Origin: JAHEIJ01 sp040235565
Lineage (GTDB): Bacteria; Pseudomonadota; Gammaproteobacteria; UBA6429; Thiohalophilaceae
DNA: 29,112 nucleotides
Assembly: GCA_040235565.1 (NCBI GenBank)
Contig: JBECLA010000086.1
Location: forward strand, 1-29,112
Reading direction: 5' to 3'
The notes under the pieces were generated by a model. That model was not told the DNA's origin. It ran no database searches and was given only the letters and a program-made list of their open reading frames with translations. Positions 6,634 through 15,856 of the stretch are shown piece after piece (positions within the stretch are counted from its first letter, which is position 1; the number at the start of each line of letters is the position of its first letter). A program made the translations under genes and the position numbers.

Positions 6634-7809
6634 ATGACAGATGCGCATTTGATGCAGAACTATGCCCCTTTACCCGTCTCCTTCGTTAAAGGCGAAGGCG
6701 CCTGGCTATGGGATAGCAGCGGCAAGAAATATCTGGACGCCTTAAGCGGCGTCGCGGTCTGCGGCCTGGGACACGCCCATCCGGCCATCGCCCGGGCGAT
6801 CTGCGAACAGGCCGGGACCCTGGTCCATACCTCAAACTGGTATCACATTGCCCAGCAGGAAACCCTGGCGACGCGGCTTTGCGATCTGGCCGGCATGGAT
6901 CGCGCCTTCTTCAGTAACTCGGGGGCCGAGGCGAATGAGGCCGCGATAAAACTGGTGCGACTGTATGGCCACAGTAAAAAAATACCAAACCCGGCCATTA
7001 TCGTCATGGAGGGCAGCTTTCACGGCCGTACCCTGGCAACCCTGACGGCGACCGGCAATCGCAAGGTGCAGGCAGGATTTGAGCCGCTGGTGCAGGGTTT
7101 TGTGCGTGCCCCTTACAATGATCTGGAGGCGGTGGCGAATATTGCCCGCAACAACAGCAATGTCGTCGCCGTGATGGTTGAACCCATCACCGGTGAAGGC
7201 GGGATTGCGATTCCGGACGAAGATTACCTGCCAGGCCTGCGACAGATCTGTGATGAAAATGACTGGTTACTGATCCTGGATGAAATCCAGACCGGCATGG
7301 GACGTACCGGCAAGCTGTTCGCTTTTCAACACACTGATATTTATCCCGATATCATGACCCTGGCCAAAGGACTGGGTAACGGCGTACCCATTGGTGCCTG
7401 TCTTGCCAGGGGTAAAGCCGCTGAGCTGTTCAAACCCGGTAATCACGGTAGTACCTACGGCGGCAATCCACTGGTTTGCGCCGCGGCACTGGCCGTGCTT
7501 GATACGCTGGAACAAGACCGGCTCAGCGAACGCGCCACGCAACTCGGCAGCCGAATGTTTGATGGCCTGAAAGCCGCCCTGGGTGATCAGACCGGGGTGG
7601 TTGAGATCCGGGGCTGCGGTCTGATGCTGGCCATTGAACTGGATCGCCCGTGTGCTGAATTAATGCAACAGGCTCTGGATGCCGGTCTGCTGATTAATGT
7701 GACAGCCGGCCAGACAGTACGCTTGTTACCACCGCTCATCCTGAATGACGCGGAAGCTGAAATGATCGTGAATGGCGTCAGTCAACTCATCCAGCAATTT
7801 CTCAAGTAA
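6634..7809 (+). CDS. argD: Acetylornithine aminotransferase
   Basis: ArgD transfers the amino group of glutamate to N-acetylglutamate 5-semialdehyde in arginine synthesis and can also serve lysine synthesis. The 391-residue, PLP-dependent class III aminotransferase has the cofactor-binding FFSNSGAEANEAAIKLVR segment (residues 92-109), MEGSFHGRTLATL, the LILDEIQTGMGRTG block with Asp216, and the Schiff-base Lys245 in TLAKGLGNGVPIGA. The short, clean N-terminus (MQNYAPLPVSFVKGEGAWLWD) is typical of ArgD rather than of GABA or ornithine aminotransferases. argF starts 34 bp after the stop, so the two form an operon. The leader just before the ATG can fold (TTGTTTTTTATC at 6606-6617 against GATAAACAA at 6624-6632), and the ribosome site is weak. 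No ARG box was recognised. Confidence 0.93.
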   Translation: MTDAHLMQNYAPLPVSFVKGEGAWLWDSSGKKYLDALSGVAVCGLGHAHPAIARAICEQAGTLVHTSNWYHIAQQETLATRLCDLAGMDRAFFSNSGAEANEAAIKLVRLYGHSKKIPNPAIIVMEGSFHGRTLATLTATGNRKVQAGFEPLVQGFVRAPYNDLEAVANIARNNSNVVAVMVEPITGEGGIAIPDEDYLPGLRQICDENDWLLILDEIQTGMGRTGKLFAFQHTDIYPDIMTLAKGLGNGVPIGACLARGKAAELFKPGNHGSTYGGNPLVCAAALAVLDTLEQDRLSERATQLGSRMFDGLKAALGDQTGVVEIRGCGLMLAIELDRPCAELMQQALDAGLLINVTAGQTVRLLPPLILNDAEAEMIVNGVSQLIQQFLK

Positions 7810-7843
7810 ACCCTGATCCCGCCAGAAGCCTAGGGAAACGATT

Positions 7844-8743
7844 ATGACTCAACATTTTTTAACCTTACTGGACATCGACCCGGACAATCTGAATCGTCTT
7901 GTGCGTCGCGGGACGGAGCTGAAAGCCATGCAACAGGCCGGTGAACGCTATGAACCGCTGTACGGTAAGGTGCTGGGCATGATCTTCGACAAATCATCGA
8001 CCCGGACCCGCGTCTCATTCGAGACCGGCATGGCGCAGTTTGGTGGGCACGCCATTTTTCTGTCTCCACGCGATACCCAGCTGGGACGCGGCGAACCGAT
8101 CGAAGACAGCGCGCGGGTGCTGTCACGTATGGTCGATATGATCATGATTCGCACTTTTGCCCATGAAACAGTGGAACATTTCGCCACCCACTCCAGAGTT
8201 CCGGTGATCAATGCCCTCACGGACCTGTACCACCCCTGCCAGTTACTGGCCGATGTGCAAACGTTTATCGAGCACCGGGGTGATATCACGGGTAAAACCA
8301 TCACCTGGATCGGTGACGGCAACAACATGTGTCACTCCTATATCAACGCCGCGCGGCAATTCGATTTTCACCTCCGCATCGCCACCCCCGTCGGTTACGA
8401 ACCCAATCCTGACATCGTGCAAGCTGCCGGTGAACGTGTTTATCTCAGTCACAATCCCATGGAGGCTGCTCACGGCGCCGACATGGTAGCCACCGATGTC
8501 TGGGCCAGTATGGGCCAGGAACAGGAACAACAACAGCGGTTGAAAATCTTTTCCGCGTTTCAGGTCACACCGGCCTTGATGGCGGAAGCCAACAAGGATG
8601 CCCTGTTCACCCACTGCCTGCCAGCGCATCGCGGGGAAGAAGTCACGGCCGATGTGATAGATGGTCCCCAAAGTGTCGTCTGGGATGCGGCAGAAAACCG
8701 TCTGCACAGTCAGAAGGCGCTGCTGGAATTCCTGCAAAAGTAA
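7844..8743 (+). CDS. argF: Ornithine carbamoyltransferase
   Basis: ArgF joins carbamoyl phosphate to ornithine to give citrulline. At 299 residues it has normal length. The carbamoyl phosphate loop SSTRTR (51-56), the second phosphate/carbamoyl site MIRTF then HPCQLLADVQT (130-140), the DGNNMCHSY ornithine-side segment and the catalytic HCLPAHRGEE (257-266) are all intact. The ornithine-recognition loop DVWASMGQEQE (SMG motif) marks it as an ornithine rather than aspartate or acetylornithine carbamoyltransferase. It follows argD with 34 bp between, preceded by AGGGAAACG before the ATG. A 134-bp gap follows, with no clear terminator. Confidence 0.96.
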   Translation: MTQHFLTLLDIDPDNLNRLVRRGTELKAMQQAGERYEPLYGKVLGMIFDKSSTRTRVSFETGMAQFGGHAIFLSPRDTQLGRGEPIEDSARVLSRMVDMIMIRTFAHETVEHFATHSRVPVINALTDLYHPCQLLADVQTFIEHRGDITGKTITWIGDGNNMCHSYINAARQFDFHLRIATPVGYEPNPDIVQAAGERVYLSHNPMEAAHGADMVATDVWASMGQEQEQQQRLKIFSAFQVTPALMAEANKDALFTHCLPAHRGEEVTADVIDGPQSVVWDAAENRLHSQKALLEFLQK

Positions 8744-8889
8744 AAATCATTCCCGTATCTTTCTGATGGCAATAGCAAGCGGCTGATCAGTCGACATGAC
8801 TTGAAGCCGTCCCGGTATCAGGGCAGCATACTGAGAAAGTCTCTGTTATGATTCAGCCAGTACCTCAACACGCGTGATTGATCCCACAG

Positions 8890-9939
8890 ATGGCTGCACT
8901 TCTCGAACTAAAAACCATTGAATGCCGATTACGCGGCCAGACCATCGTTGAAGATCTCAGCCTGCACATCAACAAGGGCGATCTGTTCTGTCTGCTGGGG
9001 CCAAGCGGTTGTGGTAAAACCACCGTGCTGCGTGCCATCGCCGGCTTCCAGCCACTGCATCACGGTGAAATACTGCTGCGTGAAAAACGGGTTTCCTACC
9101 CTGGCTATACCCTGGCGCCGGAGAAGCGCCGAATCGGTATGGTATTTCAGGACTACGCCCTGTTCCCCCATATGAATGTCTGCCACAACATCTGCTTCGG
9201 CCTGCGCGACAAGTCTAACCGGGAGAAGCAACGGATTGCGGAAGAAATGCTCGAAGTGGTCGGGATGTCCGCGATGGGAAAACGTTATATTCATGAGTTA
9301 TCCGGCGGTCAGCAACAGCGTGTTGCTCTGGCCCGCGCCCTGGCACAGAAACCGGACCTGGTGTTACTGGATGAACCGTTTTCCAACCTGGACATCGAAA
9401 TGCGCGAACGTCTGAGTTATGAAGTACGGCAGATTCTGAAACAACAACATACCACGGGCATCATGGTCACCCATGATCAGCATGAGGCTTTTGCCGTTGG
9501 TGACCATATTGGCGTGATGAACGAAGGGCGATTACTCCAGCGGGATACCGCCTATAACCTTTACCATTCACCGGAAAATCGCTTCATAGCGGATTTTATC
9601 GGCCAGGGAGTCTTCGTAAAGGGAACCCTGGTCAGTCATGATACGGTTGCAACCAGTATCGGGGTAATTCGCGGCGATCGTGCCTATGATTTACCAGAAG
9701 GCAGCGAAGTGGAATTGCTGCTGCGACCGGATGATATCGTCGTCGATCCGGAAGGTGACCTGCTCGGCAAGGTCACACAACGCGCTTTCAAGGGCGCTGA
9801 AATTCTATACACCCTGCAAGTCAAACCGGATCTGGAAGTCCTGTCGCTTATTCCCAGTCACCATGATTACCGCATCGGCGAGGAGGTCAGGCTCCGACTC
9901 GCGCCGGATCATATGGTGGCTTTCCCGGCGGCGGAATAA
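8890..9939 (+). CDS. ABC transporter ATP-binding protein, FbpC/PotA-like, without permease neighbours
   Basis: The protein (349 residues from the ATG at 8890; an in-frame TTG at 8878 would add four) powers an importer of the iron, sulfate, polyamine or sugar type. Walker A GPSGCGKT lies at residues 37-44, the Q-loop in GMVFQDYALFPHMNV, the signature LSGGQ at 137-141, Walker B VLLDEP at 158-163, and the switch His in MVTHDQHEA. After about residue 235 comes a TOBE-type regulatory domain with the phrase ELLLRPDDIVV. The layout and C-terminus resemble ferric-iron FbpC most, but TOBE domains are poor guides to substrate. No permease or binding protein is encoded nearby. Its stop lies 8 bp from the convergent phoU stop with no terminator between. 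Confidence 0.85.
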   Translation: MAALLELKTIECRLRGQTIVEDLSLHINKGDLFCLLGPSGCGKTTVLRAIAGFQPLHHGEILLREKRVSYPGYTLAPEKRRIGMVFQDYALFPHMNVCHNICFGLRDKSNREKQRIAEEMLEVVGMSAMGKRYIHELSGGQQQRVALARALAQKPDLVLLDEPFSNLDIEMRERLSYEVRQILKQQHTTGIMVTHDQHEAFAVGDHIGVMNEGRLLQRDTAYNLYHSPENRFIADFIGQGVFVKGTLVSHDTVATSIGVIRGDRAYDLPEGSEVELLLRPDDIVVDPEGDLLGKVTQRAFKGAEILYTLQVKPDLEVLSLIPSHHDYRIGEEVRLRLAPDHMVAFPAAE

Positions 9940-9947
9940 TACTTGAC

Positions 9948-10667
9948 CTAGGCGTTATCCTTGTTGCGTGCGTGGGCTTCAACCTGGTCCAGGCTCACAT
10001 GCCGCACATCCTTGCCTTTCACCAGATAAATCACATATTCACAGATGTTACGTGCCCGGTCACCAATACGTTCCAGTGCCCGGGCTGACCACATGACATC
10101 CAGCACATTGGGAATCGCACGCGAGTCTTCCATCATATAAGTGATGAGTTCACGCAGAATACTTTCATATTCCCGATCCGCTTTGGCATCCTGTTTGGCA
10201 ACCGCAATGGCCGCATTGGTGTCCATGCGGGCAAAAGCATCCAGAGCATCATGCAGCATGGTGCGAACATGTTCACCCAGATGAGTCATGCCGACCAGCA
10301 TTTTGCTCTCGCCTCCGGTTTCGGCAAAATGCAACGCCATGCGTCCCACTCGTTCCGCTTCATCACCAATTCGTTCCAAATCGGTGATGGTTTTAATTAC
10401 TGCAATAACCAGGCGCAAATCACCGGCAGCCGGTTGACGCCGTGCCAGGATCTGGACGCATTCTTCATCGATAGCCACTTCCATGGCATTGATTTTATAG
10501 TCATTGGTAATCACAACTTCCGCCAGTTCGGCATCAATATTACCCAGTGCCTTGACAGCATCAGCCAGTTGCTGCTCCACCAGGCCGCCCATGGCCATGA
10601 CACGGTTACGAATATCTTCCAGTTCTTCATCAAACTGTTGAGAAATATGTTGTCCAAGCTTGTCCAT
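9948..10667 (-). CDS. phoU: Phosphate-specific transport system accessory protein PhoU
   Basis: PhoU is a cytoplasmic helical dimer that links the Pst transporter to PhoR and keeps the Pho regulon off when phosphate is ample. The 239-residue protein shows two related three-helix halves, each with the E/DxxxD-type metal/phosphate motif context: VAIDEECVQILARRQPAAGDLR with ITDLERIGDEAERVGRMA in the first, and IPNVLDVMWSARALERIGDRARNICEYVIYL in the second. Length is normal (E. coli 241). A GAGGT ribosome site lies before the ATG at 10667. It is the last gene of the pstC-A-B-phoU unit, 69 bp after pstB. Confidence 0.96.
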   Translation of the reverse strand: MDKLGQHISQQFDEELEDIRNRVMAMGGLVEQQLADAVKALGNIDAELAEVVITNDYKINAMEVAIDEECVQILARRQPAAGDLRLVIAVIKTITDLERIGDEAERVGRMALHFAETGGESKMLVGMTHLGEHVRTMLHDALDAFARMDTNAAIAVAKQDAKADREYESILRELITYMMEDSRAIPNVLDVMWSARALERIGDRARNICEYVIYLVKGKDVRHVSLDQVEAHARNKDNA

Positions 10668-10736
10668 TTTTAGACCTCGGTTTATGGCAATTTGGTAATT
10701 ATTGCCGGTGCCTGTTCTTATTGTAGCTTATCAGCA

Positions 10737-11609
10737 TCAGCCATAACGGCCGGTAATATAATCTTCTGTCTGTTTTTGTGACGGATTGGTAAACAAGGTA
10801 TTGGTATCTGCATGCTCAACCATTTCACCCATGTACATAAATGCAGTGAAGTCCGAAACTCGTGCTGCCTGCTGCATGTTATGAGTTACAATCACGATTG
10901 TATATTTATCTTTCAATTCATAGATAAGTTCTTCAATCTTGAGGGTAGAGATGGGATCCAGTGCCGACGCCGGTTCATCCAACAGCAGAACTTCCGGTTC
11001 AACGGCAATGGCACGCGCGATCACCAGACGTTGTTGCTGACCACCTGATAAACCCAGCGCATTATCCTGTAAACGATCCTTGACCTCATCCCACAGAGCT
11101 GCACCTCGCAATGCTTTTTCGACGGTTTCATCGATTCGACGCTTGTCCTTAATCCCGAGAATGCGTAGCCCGTACGCCACATTCTCGTAAATGCTTTTCG
11201 GGAACGGATTGGGTTTCTGGAATACCATCCCCACACGGCGACGCAATTCAGCCACGTTCAGATGCTTGGAATGGATATCCTCACCATCGAGGGTAATTAA
11301 CCCCTCGATGCGGACACTGTCCACCAGATCATTCATGCGATTAAAACAACGCAGCAGGGTTGATTTGCCACAACCACTGGGACCAATAAATGCGGTGACC
11401 CGATTCTTGGGAATTTCCATGTTGATCTTCTTCAGGGCCTGTTTCTCACCGTAATACAGGTCGAGATCAGAAACGTTAAGGGTGATTTCGATTTCACCTT
11501 CTTGTCCCATGGATTTGGTACGATCGAGATCACCAATGTTGATGGCATGGGTCCGTGCTGTGGAGGATTTCATCTTATCTTCCTGTGCTTGTGTCCCGTC
11601 TATAGTCAT
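10737..11609 (-). CDS. pstB: Phosphate ABC transporter ATP-binding protein PstB
   Basis: PstB hydrolyses ATP on the cytoplasmic side of the PstCA permease. Walker A GPSGCGKST lies at residues 76-84, followed by the PstB-specific LLRCFNRMNDLV; the Q-loop in GMVFQKPNPFPKSIYENVAYG, the signature LSGGQ at 187-191 and Walker B VLLLDEPASALDP follow in order, and the family's C-terminal TEDYITGRYG is present. The 290 residues include a longer N-terminal arm (about 40 residues before the core) than E. coli PstB (257); an AGGAAA site 7 nt before the ATG at 11609 supports the long start. It begins 14 bp after the pstA stop. Confidence 0.97.
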   Translation of the reverse strand: MTIDGTQAQEDKMKSSTARTHAINIGDLDRTKSMGQEGEIEITLNVSDLDLYYGEKQALKKINMEIPKNRVTAFIGPSGCGKSTLLRCFNRMNDLVDSVRIEGLITLDGEDIHSKHLNVAELRRRVGMVFQKPNPFPKSIYENVAYGLRILGIKDKRRIDETVEKALRGAALWDEVKDRLQDNALGLSGGQQQRLVIARAIAVEPEVLLLDEPASALDPISTLKIEELIYELKDKYTIVIVTHNMQQAARVSDFTAFMYMGEMVEHADTNTLFTNPSQKQTEDYITGRYG

Positions 11610-11623
11610 ATTTCATTTCCTGC

Positions 11624-13291
11624 TTAATGCTCCAGCGAACGGTATTTTTCCCGCAAATGATTTCGAATATATATTGCTGCCAGGTTCAATAACACAATAA
11701 CAATAATCAGCAGTAACGAGGTGGCATAAACCAGTGGGCGTGCGGCCTCAACATTGGGACTTTGAAAACCAACGTCGTAGATGTGAAAGCCCAGGTGCAT
11801 AAATTTCCGTTCCAGGTGCAGGAAGGGGAAATTACCATCCAGCGGTAAAGATGGTGCCAGCTTGACCACACCCACAAGCATCAGTGGCGCCACTTCTCCG
11901 GCGGCGCGCGCGACAGCCAGAATCAGGCCTGTCATCATCGCCGGTGAAGCCATCGGTATCACGATTCGCCATAGCGTTTCCGCCTTGGTCGCGCCCAGGG
12001 CGAGACTACCCTCGCGAATGGCGCGGGGAATGCGTGCCAGACCTTCCTCCGTGGCCACAATCACGACCGGTAAGGTTAACAACGCCAGAGTCAAGGATGA
12101 CCAGATAATACCGGGCGTACCAAATGTGGGTGCCGGCTGGGCTTCGGGGAAAAACAAGGCATCAATGTTGCCGCCCAGAAAATAGACAAAGAAACCCAGC
12201 CCGAACACACCGTAGACAATTGACGGCACACCTGCCAGGTTATTTACCGCAATGCGAATGACGCGGATTATTGGCCCCTGTTTGGCGTATTCCCGCAAAT
12301 AAACAGCCGCAACCACACCAAATGGTGTCACCAGTACCGACATAATCAATACCATCATGACGGTACCAAATATCGCCGGGAAAATACCGCCTTCGGTATT
12401 TGCTTCGCGGGGTTCATCACTGATGAATTCCCAGATTTTTTTAAAATAAAATCCGAGTTTGGCAAATATTCCCATATTGTTTGGGTAGTATATGCGGACG
12501 ACTTTTTCGAGCGGGATATCTTTCTGTGTGCCATCCATGGTTTCAACACGCATGCTGTCGCGCCGAATTTGTTGAAACAATACAGTCATTTTTTCGCGCT
12601 GGACATCGTATTCCTGTTGCAGCGTCTCACGTTCTTTTTCAATCTCGGCAAAGGCCTCAGGATCTTCTAATCCTTCCAGTTCCAGACCCCGTTGTTTGAG
12701 GCGCAACCGTTCCAGTCGATAATTAATACTGCCGATCTCGTGGATCTGGATACTGCGAATCTGGGCGAACAGATCCACCGCACGTTGCAGCCGCTCGGTT
12801 AACGCCTGCCTGGCAGATTCACCCTCGGCAATGACGTTACCGTTTTCACTGATGGATATAAGAAAACCATAAAAATTACCCCACTCCCGACGTTCGGCGA
12901 CCAGGATATCCTCGGGGAATTTGATGTCTGATAAGAATGGAGCCAGTACCAGTTTGAAATCGGCCCCATAAACATCGCGGTTACCGACTTTGAGTAAATG
13001 CCGTTCAACCGGTTCTTCCGACTCGATTTTGTAACCACTATCACGCACGCGTGCAACGGGCACCGTCTCGGTACTGTCGATCGCACCAATCAGGCGAATT
13101 TCGGAGCCGTTGGCTTGCTTGTATTGCGCATCCATTACATCACTGGGCCAGAAATAACTCAGACCGCGTACGGTGATGAGTAGCAACAGCCCAAGCACCA
13201 TGAGCAAACTGACACTCACCGCTCCGGCATTCAGCCAGATCCAGGGCGTTCCACTTTTAAACCATTTCGCCGTTCGATCTCGCATACTCAT
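11624..13291 (-). CDS. pstA: Phosphate ABC transporter permease PstA, long form
   Basis: PstA forms half of the membrane channel for phosphate. The C-terminal portion (about residues 305-550) has five to six hydrophobic spans and the EAA loop REGSLALGATKAETLWRIVIPMASP that contacts PstB. The protein has 555 residues against 296 in E. coli: after a first span at 17-42 a region of some 245 residues intervenes, with a predicted coiled coil at about 160-245 rich in Glu, Arg and Leu. By topology this insert should be periplasmic. Such long PstA forms with an N-terminal extension are known in many gammaproteobacteria. Its start lies 2 bp beyond the pstC stop, so translation is coupled. Confidence 0.94.
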   Translation of the reverse strand: MSMRDRTAKWFKSGTPWIWLNAGAVSVSLLMVLGLLLLITVRGLSYFWPSDVMDAQYKQANGSEIRLIGAIDSTETVPVARVRDSGYKIESEEPVERHLLKVGNRDVYGADFKLVLAPFLSDIKFPEDILVAERREWGNFYGFLISISENGNVIAEGESARQALTERLQRAVDLFAQIRSIQIHEIGSINYRLERLRLKQRGLELEGLEDPEAFAEIEKERETLQQEYDVQREKMTVLFQQIRRDSMRVETMDGTQKDIPLEKVVRIYYPNNMGIFAKLGFYFKKIWEFISDEPREANTEGGIFPAIFGTVMMVLIMSVLVTPFGVVAAVYLREYAKQGPIIRVIRIAVNNLAGVPSIVYGVFGLGFFVYFLGGNIDALFFPEAQPAPTFGTPGIIWSSLTLALLTLPVVIVATEEGLARIPRAIREGSLALGATKAETLWRIVIPMASPAMMTGLILAVARAAGEVAPLMLVGVVKLAPSLPLDGNFPFLHLERKFMHLGFHIYDVGFQSPNVEAARPLVYATSLLLIIVIVLLNLAAIYIRNHLREKYRSLEH

Positions 13292-13293
13292 AC

Positions 13294-15561
13294 CTACAAG
13301 CTGCTATAGCGTTTACGCAATCGTTGGCGCACTATCTCGGCCACGGTGTTAAAAATAAAGGTAAAGGTAAACAGCACCAGTGCGGCGAGGAACAACACCC
13401 GGTAGTGGGTACTCCCGACCTCGGACTCCGGCATTTCCACTGCGATATTGGCAGACAGGGTACGCATCCCCTGAAAGATACTGAAATCCATCACCGGGGT
13501 ATTCCCCGTTGCCATCAGGACGATCATGGTTTCACCAACCGCACGCCCCAGACCAATCATGACTGCTGAAAAGATCCCGGGGCTGGCGGTCAGGATCACC
13601 ACCCGCATCATGGTCTGCCAGGGTGTCGCGCCCAGTGCCAATGAGCCTTGTACCAGATGTTTGGGAACGGCAAAAATCGCATCTTCGGTAATTGAAAAGA
13701 TCGTCGGTATGACCGCAAATCCCATCGCCAGTCCCACCACCACCGAGTTGCGTTGGTCATAATCGATGCCCAGTTCCTGACTCATCCAGATGCGCATATC
13801 ACCATCAAACAAGGTGGCTTCAATCACCGGACTGAGTTGTACGCTGAGGAGGACCAGGAGAATGACGACGGGTAGCAACAAGGCCGCCTCCCAGCCATCC
13901 GGTACGCGGTGTCGGAATGTCGTCGGCAACATGTGCCAGCTCCAGGCCGCAAAGAAAAGCCCGAACGGGAGGATGAGCAACAAGGTAAAGACGCCGGGCA
14001 GATGACTCTCAATAAACGGTGCTAACCACAGACCTGCCAGGAAACCCAGAATAACTGTTGGCAGCGCCTCCATAATTTCAATCGTTGGCTTGACCACCTG
14101 ACGCATGCGGGGTGACATGAAGTGGGCGGTAAAGATCGCCCCCATGATTGACAACGGTACGGCGATCAACATGGCATAGAATGCCGCCTTGAGGGTACCG
14201 AATGAAATCGGGATCAGGCTTAACTTGGGCTCAAAATCATTACTGGCTGAAGAGGACTGCCAGATATACTCGGGTTCTGCATAACTTTCATACCAGACCT
14301 TGCCCCACAGGGATGACCAGGATATTTCCGGGTATTCATTTTGAATCTGATAGAAATGCAGTTGTTCATCATCCTGAAGCAGCATGGCATCGGCACGCGG
14401 CCCGAGGCTGATACGTTTAATAGCCTGGTCCGAGATCGGTTCGACCAGCAGGGTACGGTGTGCGGTGGAATGGAATATGCCTACCTGACCAGTTGTATCG
14501 ACCGCAGCGAAACCCTTGCGCGACTGCTCAGAGGTGATGGCGTTGACCGGCATGGTAAATTCATCGAATGCCCGGATCCTGGTCAGGACTCGCTTGCCTC
14601 CAGCGTCACGCACCGGAAACCACTGGCTGACAACCCCATCAGAGGTACCGGCTAACAGGGATATGTCGCCTACAAGAAAAGAAAGTGACGTTAGCAGGGT
14701 CCGACCATCAAGCAATGAAAGATGTTGAATCAGTTCCGGGCCATCCTCCCAGTCACTGATGTCATAAAAGCTGAGATCGCCACTCTGTCTGGCGACGTAC
14801 AGATCCCGTTGCTGTTTGTCCAGTAACAGAAAGCTGACGGCTTCCAGTGGATGAGGCACTTCTGAGCGTGTCTCTTCCCAGGTGACCGTGTCCTCCAGCA
14901 AATTTTCTTCCTTGACCTGATGGAGAAGAAGAATGCGTTGCTCGGCTGTCACCGTCGCAAAGGTCAGTTGCTCTTCGTCCGCCTGGACTGCAAGCTGGAG
15001 CAAGGCTGCACCCTCTTCATCCACCACCTTCGGTTCCGTTCCGAAGGGATATTCAATGACGGGGGTAATCAACGCCTGCAGTCGCGTGCCCGCTGCAACC
15101 GGCTGCTGGCCATTTGGGTAGGAAATACGATACTGATGACGGAAGACCAGCGCCTGACCATTCGACAATCCAACGGCCAGAATCCCTTTCGCCGGATCTG
15201 AATGGGCCAGACTGGTAATTTTCGCTTCGGCGGGCAGCGGCAGTACAACTTCCTTGATGGGTGTGCCTGTACTGGTCTTAAAGAAGAGGACTTTGCCACC
15301 CTGATCGACCTGCATCCCCACTTCAGCCTGTTCTTCCATGGCGTAAAACAGCGCCTTGTCCTGTTCTGGCAGGGTATAGCTGGCGACTTTCCGAATCTCT
15401 GCCCCTTCAAACATCGGGATGACGACATAGAGCAGGTATACAAAGATCAAAATAATCGCCACGATGACGCTGATGCCACCGATCCCGACCGCATGGCGGG
15501 CCACATGATCTTTCAACATGCGCCAGCGCATTAGCAAATCGGATTTAGCGGTCTCGCTCAT
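13294..15561 (-). CDS. pstC: Phosphate ABC transporter permease PstC, long form with propeller-like insert
   Basis: PstC is the second channel subunit. I place the start at the ATG at 15561 (MSETAKSDLLMRW, 755 residues). The open frame extends 26 codons further, but that stretch contains the Pho box and -10 box, so it cannot all be translated from that promoter. One membrane span at 25-48 is followed by about 400 residues with repeated strand motifs ending in aromatic or hydrophobic pairs (GLSNGQALVF, RQSGDLSFYDIS, GTSDGVVSQWF, DTTGQVGIFH), like a WD40-type beta-propeller, predicted periplasmic. The permease core starts near 450, with LSLIPISFGTLKAAFYAM and the EAA loop VQGSLALGATPWQTMMRVVI. 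E. coli PstC has 319 residues. First gene of pstC-A-B-phoU. Confidence 0.93.
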   Translation of the reverse strand: MSETAKSDLLMRWRMLKDHVARHAVGIGGISVIVAIILIFVYLLYVVIPMFEGAEIRKVASYTLPEQDKALFYAMEEQAEVGMQVDQGGKVLFFKTSTGTPIKEVVLPLPAEAKITSLAHSDPAKGILAVGLSNGQALVFRHQYRISYPNGQQPVAAGTRLQALITPVIEYPFGTEPKVVDEEGAALLQLAVQADEEQLTFATVTAEQRILLLHQVKEENLLEDTVTWEETRSEVPHPLEAVSFLLLDKQQRDLYVARQSGDLSFYDISDWEDGPELIQHLSLLDGRTLLTSLSFLVGDISLLAGTSDGVVSQWFPVRDAGGKRVLTRIRAFDEFTMPVNAITSEQSRKGFAAVDTTGQVGIFHSTAHRTLLVEPISDQAIKRISLGPRADAMLLQDDEQLHFYQIQNEYPEISWSSLWGKVWYESYAEPEYIWQSSSASNDFEPKLSLIPISFGTLKAAFYAMLIAVPLSIMGAIFTAHFMSPRMRQVVKPTIEIMEALPTVILGFLAGLWLAPFIESHLPGVFTLLLILPFGLFFAAWSWHMLPTTFRHRVPDGWEAALLLPVVILLVLLSVQLSPVIEATLFDGDMRIWMSQELGIDYDQRNSVVVGLAMGFAVIPTIFSITEDAIFAVPKHLVQGSLALGATPWQTMMRVVILTASPGIFSAVMIGLGRAVGETMIVLMATGNTPVMDFSIFQGMRTLSANIAVEMPESEVGSTHYRVLFLAALVLFTFTFIFNTVAEIVRQRLRKRYSSL

Positions 15562-15603
15562 AAGTGATGGATTCCGGCAGTTGCAAGCAGGTCGGCTGCG
15601 AAG

Positions 15604-15635
15604 AATATACCTGATATATGACAGAAATGTGACAG
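15604..15635 (-). promoter_or_regulatory. Pho box and -10 box of the pstC promoter
   Basis: Read on the minus strand, 15635-15618 is CTGTCACATTTCTGTCAT: two 7-mers 11 bp apart, nearly the classic PhoB site. Eight bases on, TATATT at 15609-15604 makes a good -10 box, giving a start some 40 nt before the pstC ATG at 15561. This is the best evidence that pstC has its own phosphate-starvation promoter rather than depending on read-through from pstS. Confidence 0.85.
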
Positions 15636-15768
15636 TCAACCGGCTGGCCAGCCAGGAGTCACACCTGAAGTTTAGAGTTAGTCGTCAGTCATAAATCAAT
15701 GGCTTATCATTCCTGTGTTGCCATCCCTGGCTGATATCGAACGTTATCCCTGCTTCCTTTTGCTCGAT

Positions 15769-15797
15769 ATGACAACTTTATCTGGCAAATATGACAA
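15769..15797 (-). promoter_or_regulatory. Upstream triple Pho box between pstS and pstC
   Basis: On the minus strand three 7-mers occur with 4-bp spacers: TTGTCAT (15797-15791), GCCAGAT (15786-15780) and TTGTCAT (15775-15769), the 11-bp period of PhoB sites. No good -10 box follows at the expected distance. It lies some 135 bp upstream of the other pstC Pho box and may be a distal PhoB site or an alternative promoter. Together with the terminator and the proximal Pho box it accounts for the 327 bp between pstS and pstC; I see nothing else in that gap. Confidence 0.7.
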
Positions 15798-15830
15798 TTT
15801 GATGAACATAGAAAATCAACAAATTCAAAT

Positions 15831-15856
15831 AAAAAAACCCCGCCGAAGCGGGGTTT
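15831..15856 (-). terminator. Rho-independent terminator after pstS
   Basis: On the minus strand AAACCCCGC and GCGGGGTTT (15848-15856 and 15835-15843 of the plus strand) form a 9-bp stem with a TTCG tetraloop, followed by a T-tract (the A-run at 15831-15837). It lies about 32 bp after the pstS stop. It should end or attenuate the pstS transcript, allowing far more binding protein than permease to be made. Confidence 0.93.

Noticed and set aside
8878..8889. TTG start for the ABC ATPase
   Set aside because: It adds only four residues, has no ribosome site, and an ATG follows at 8890 with a typical N-terminus.
15562..15639. Upstream extension of pstC by 26 codons
   Set aside because: The stretch contains a Pho box and its -10 box and no family sequence; the ATG at 15561 gives the normal N-terminus.
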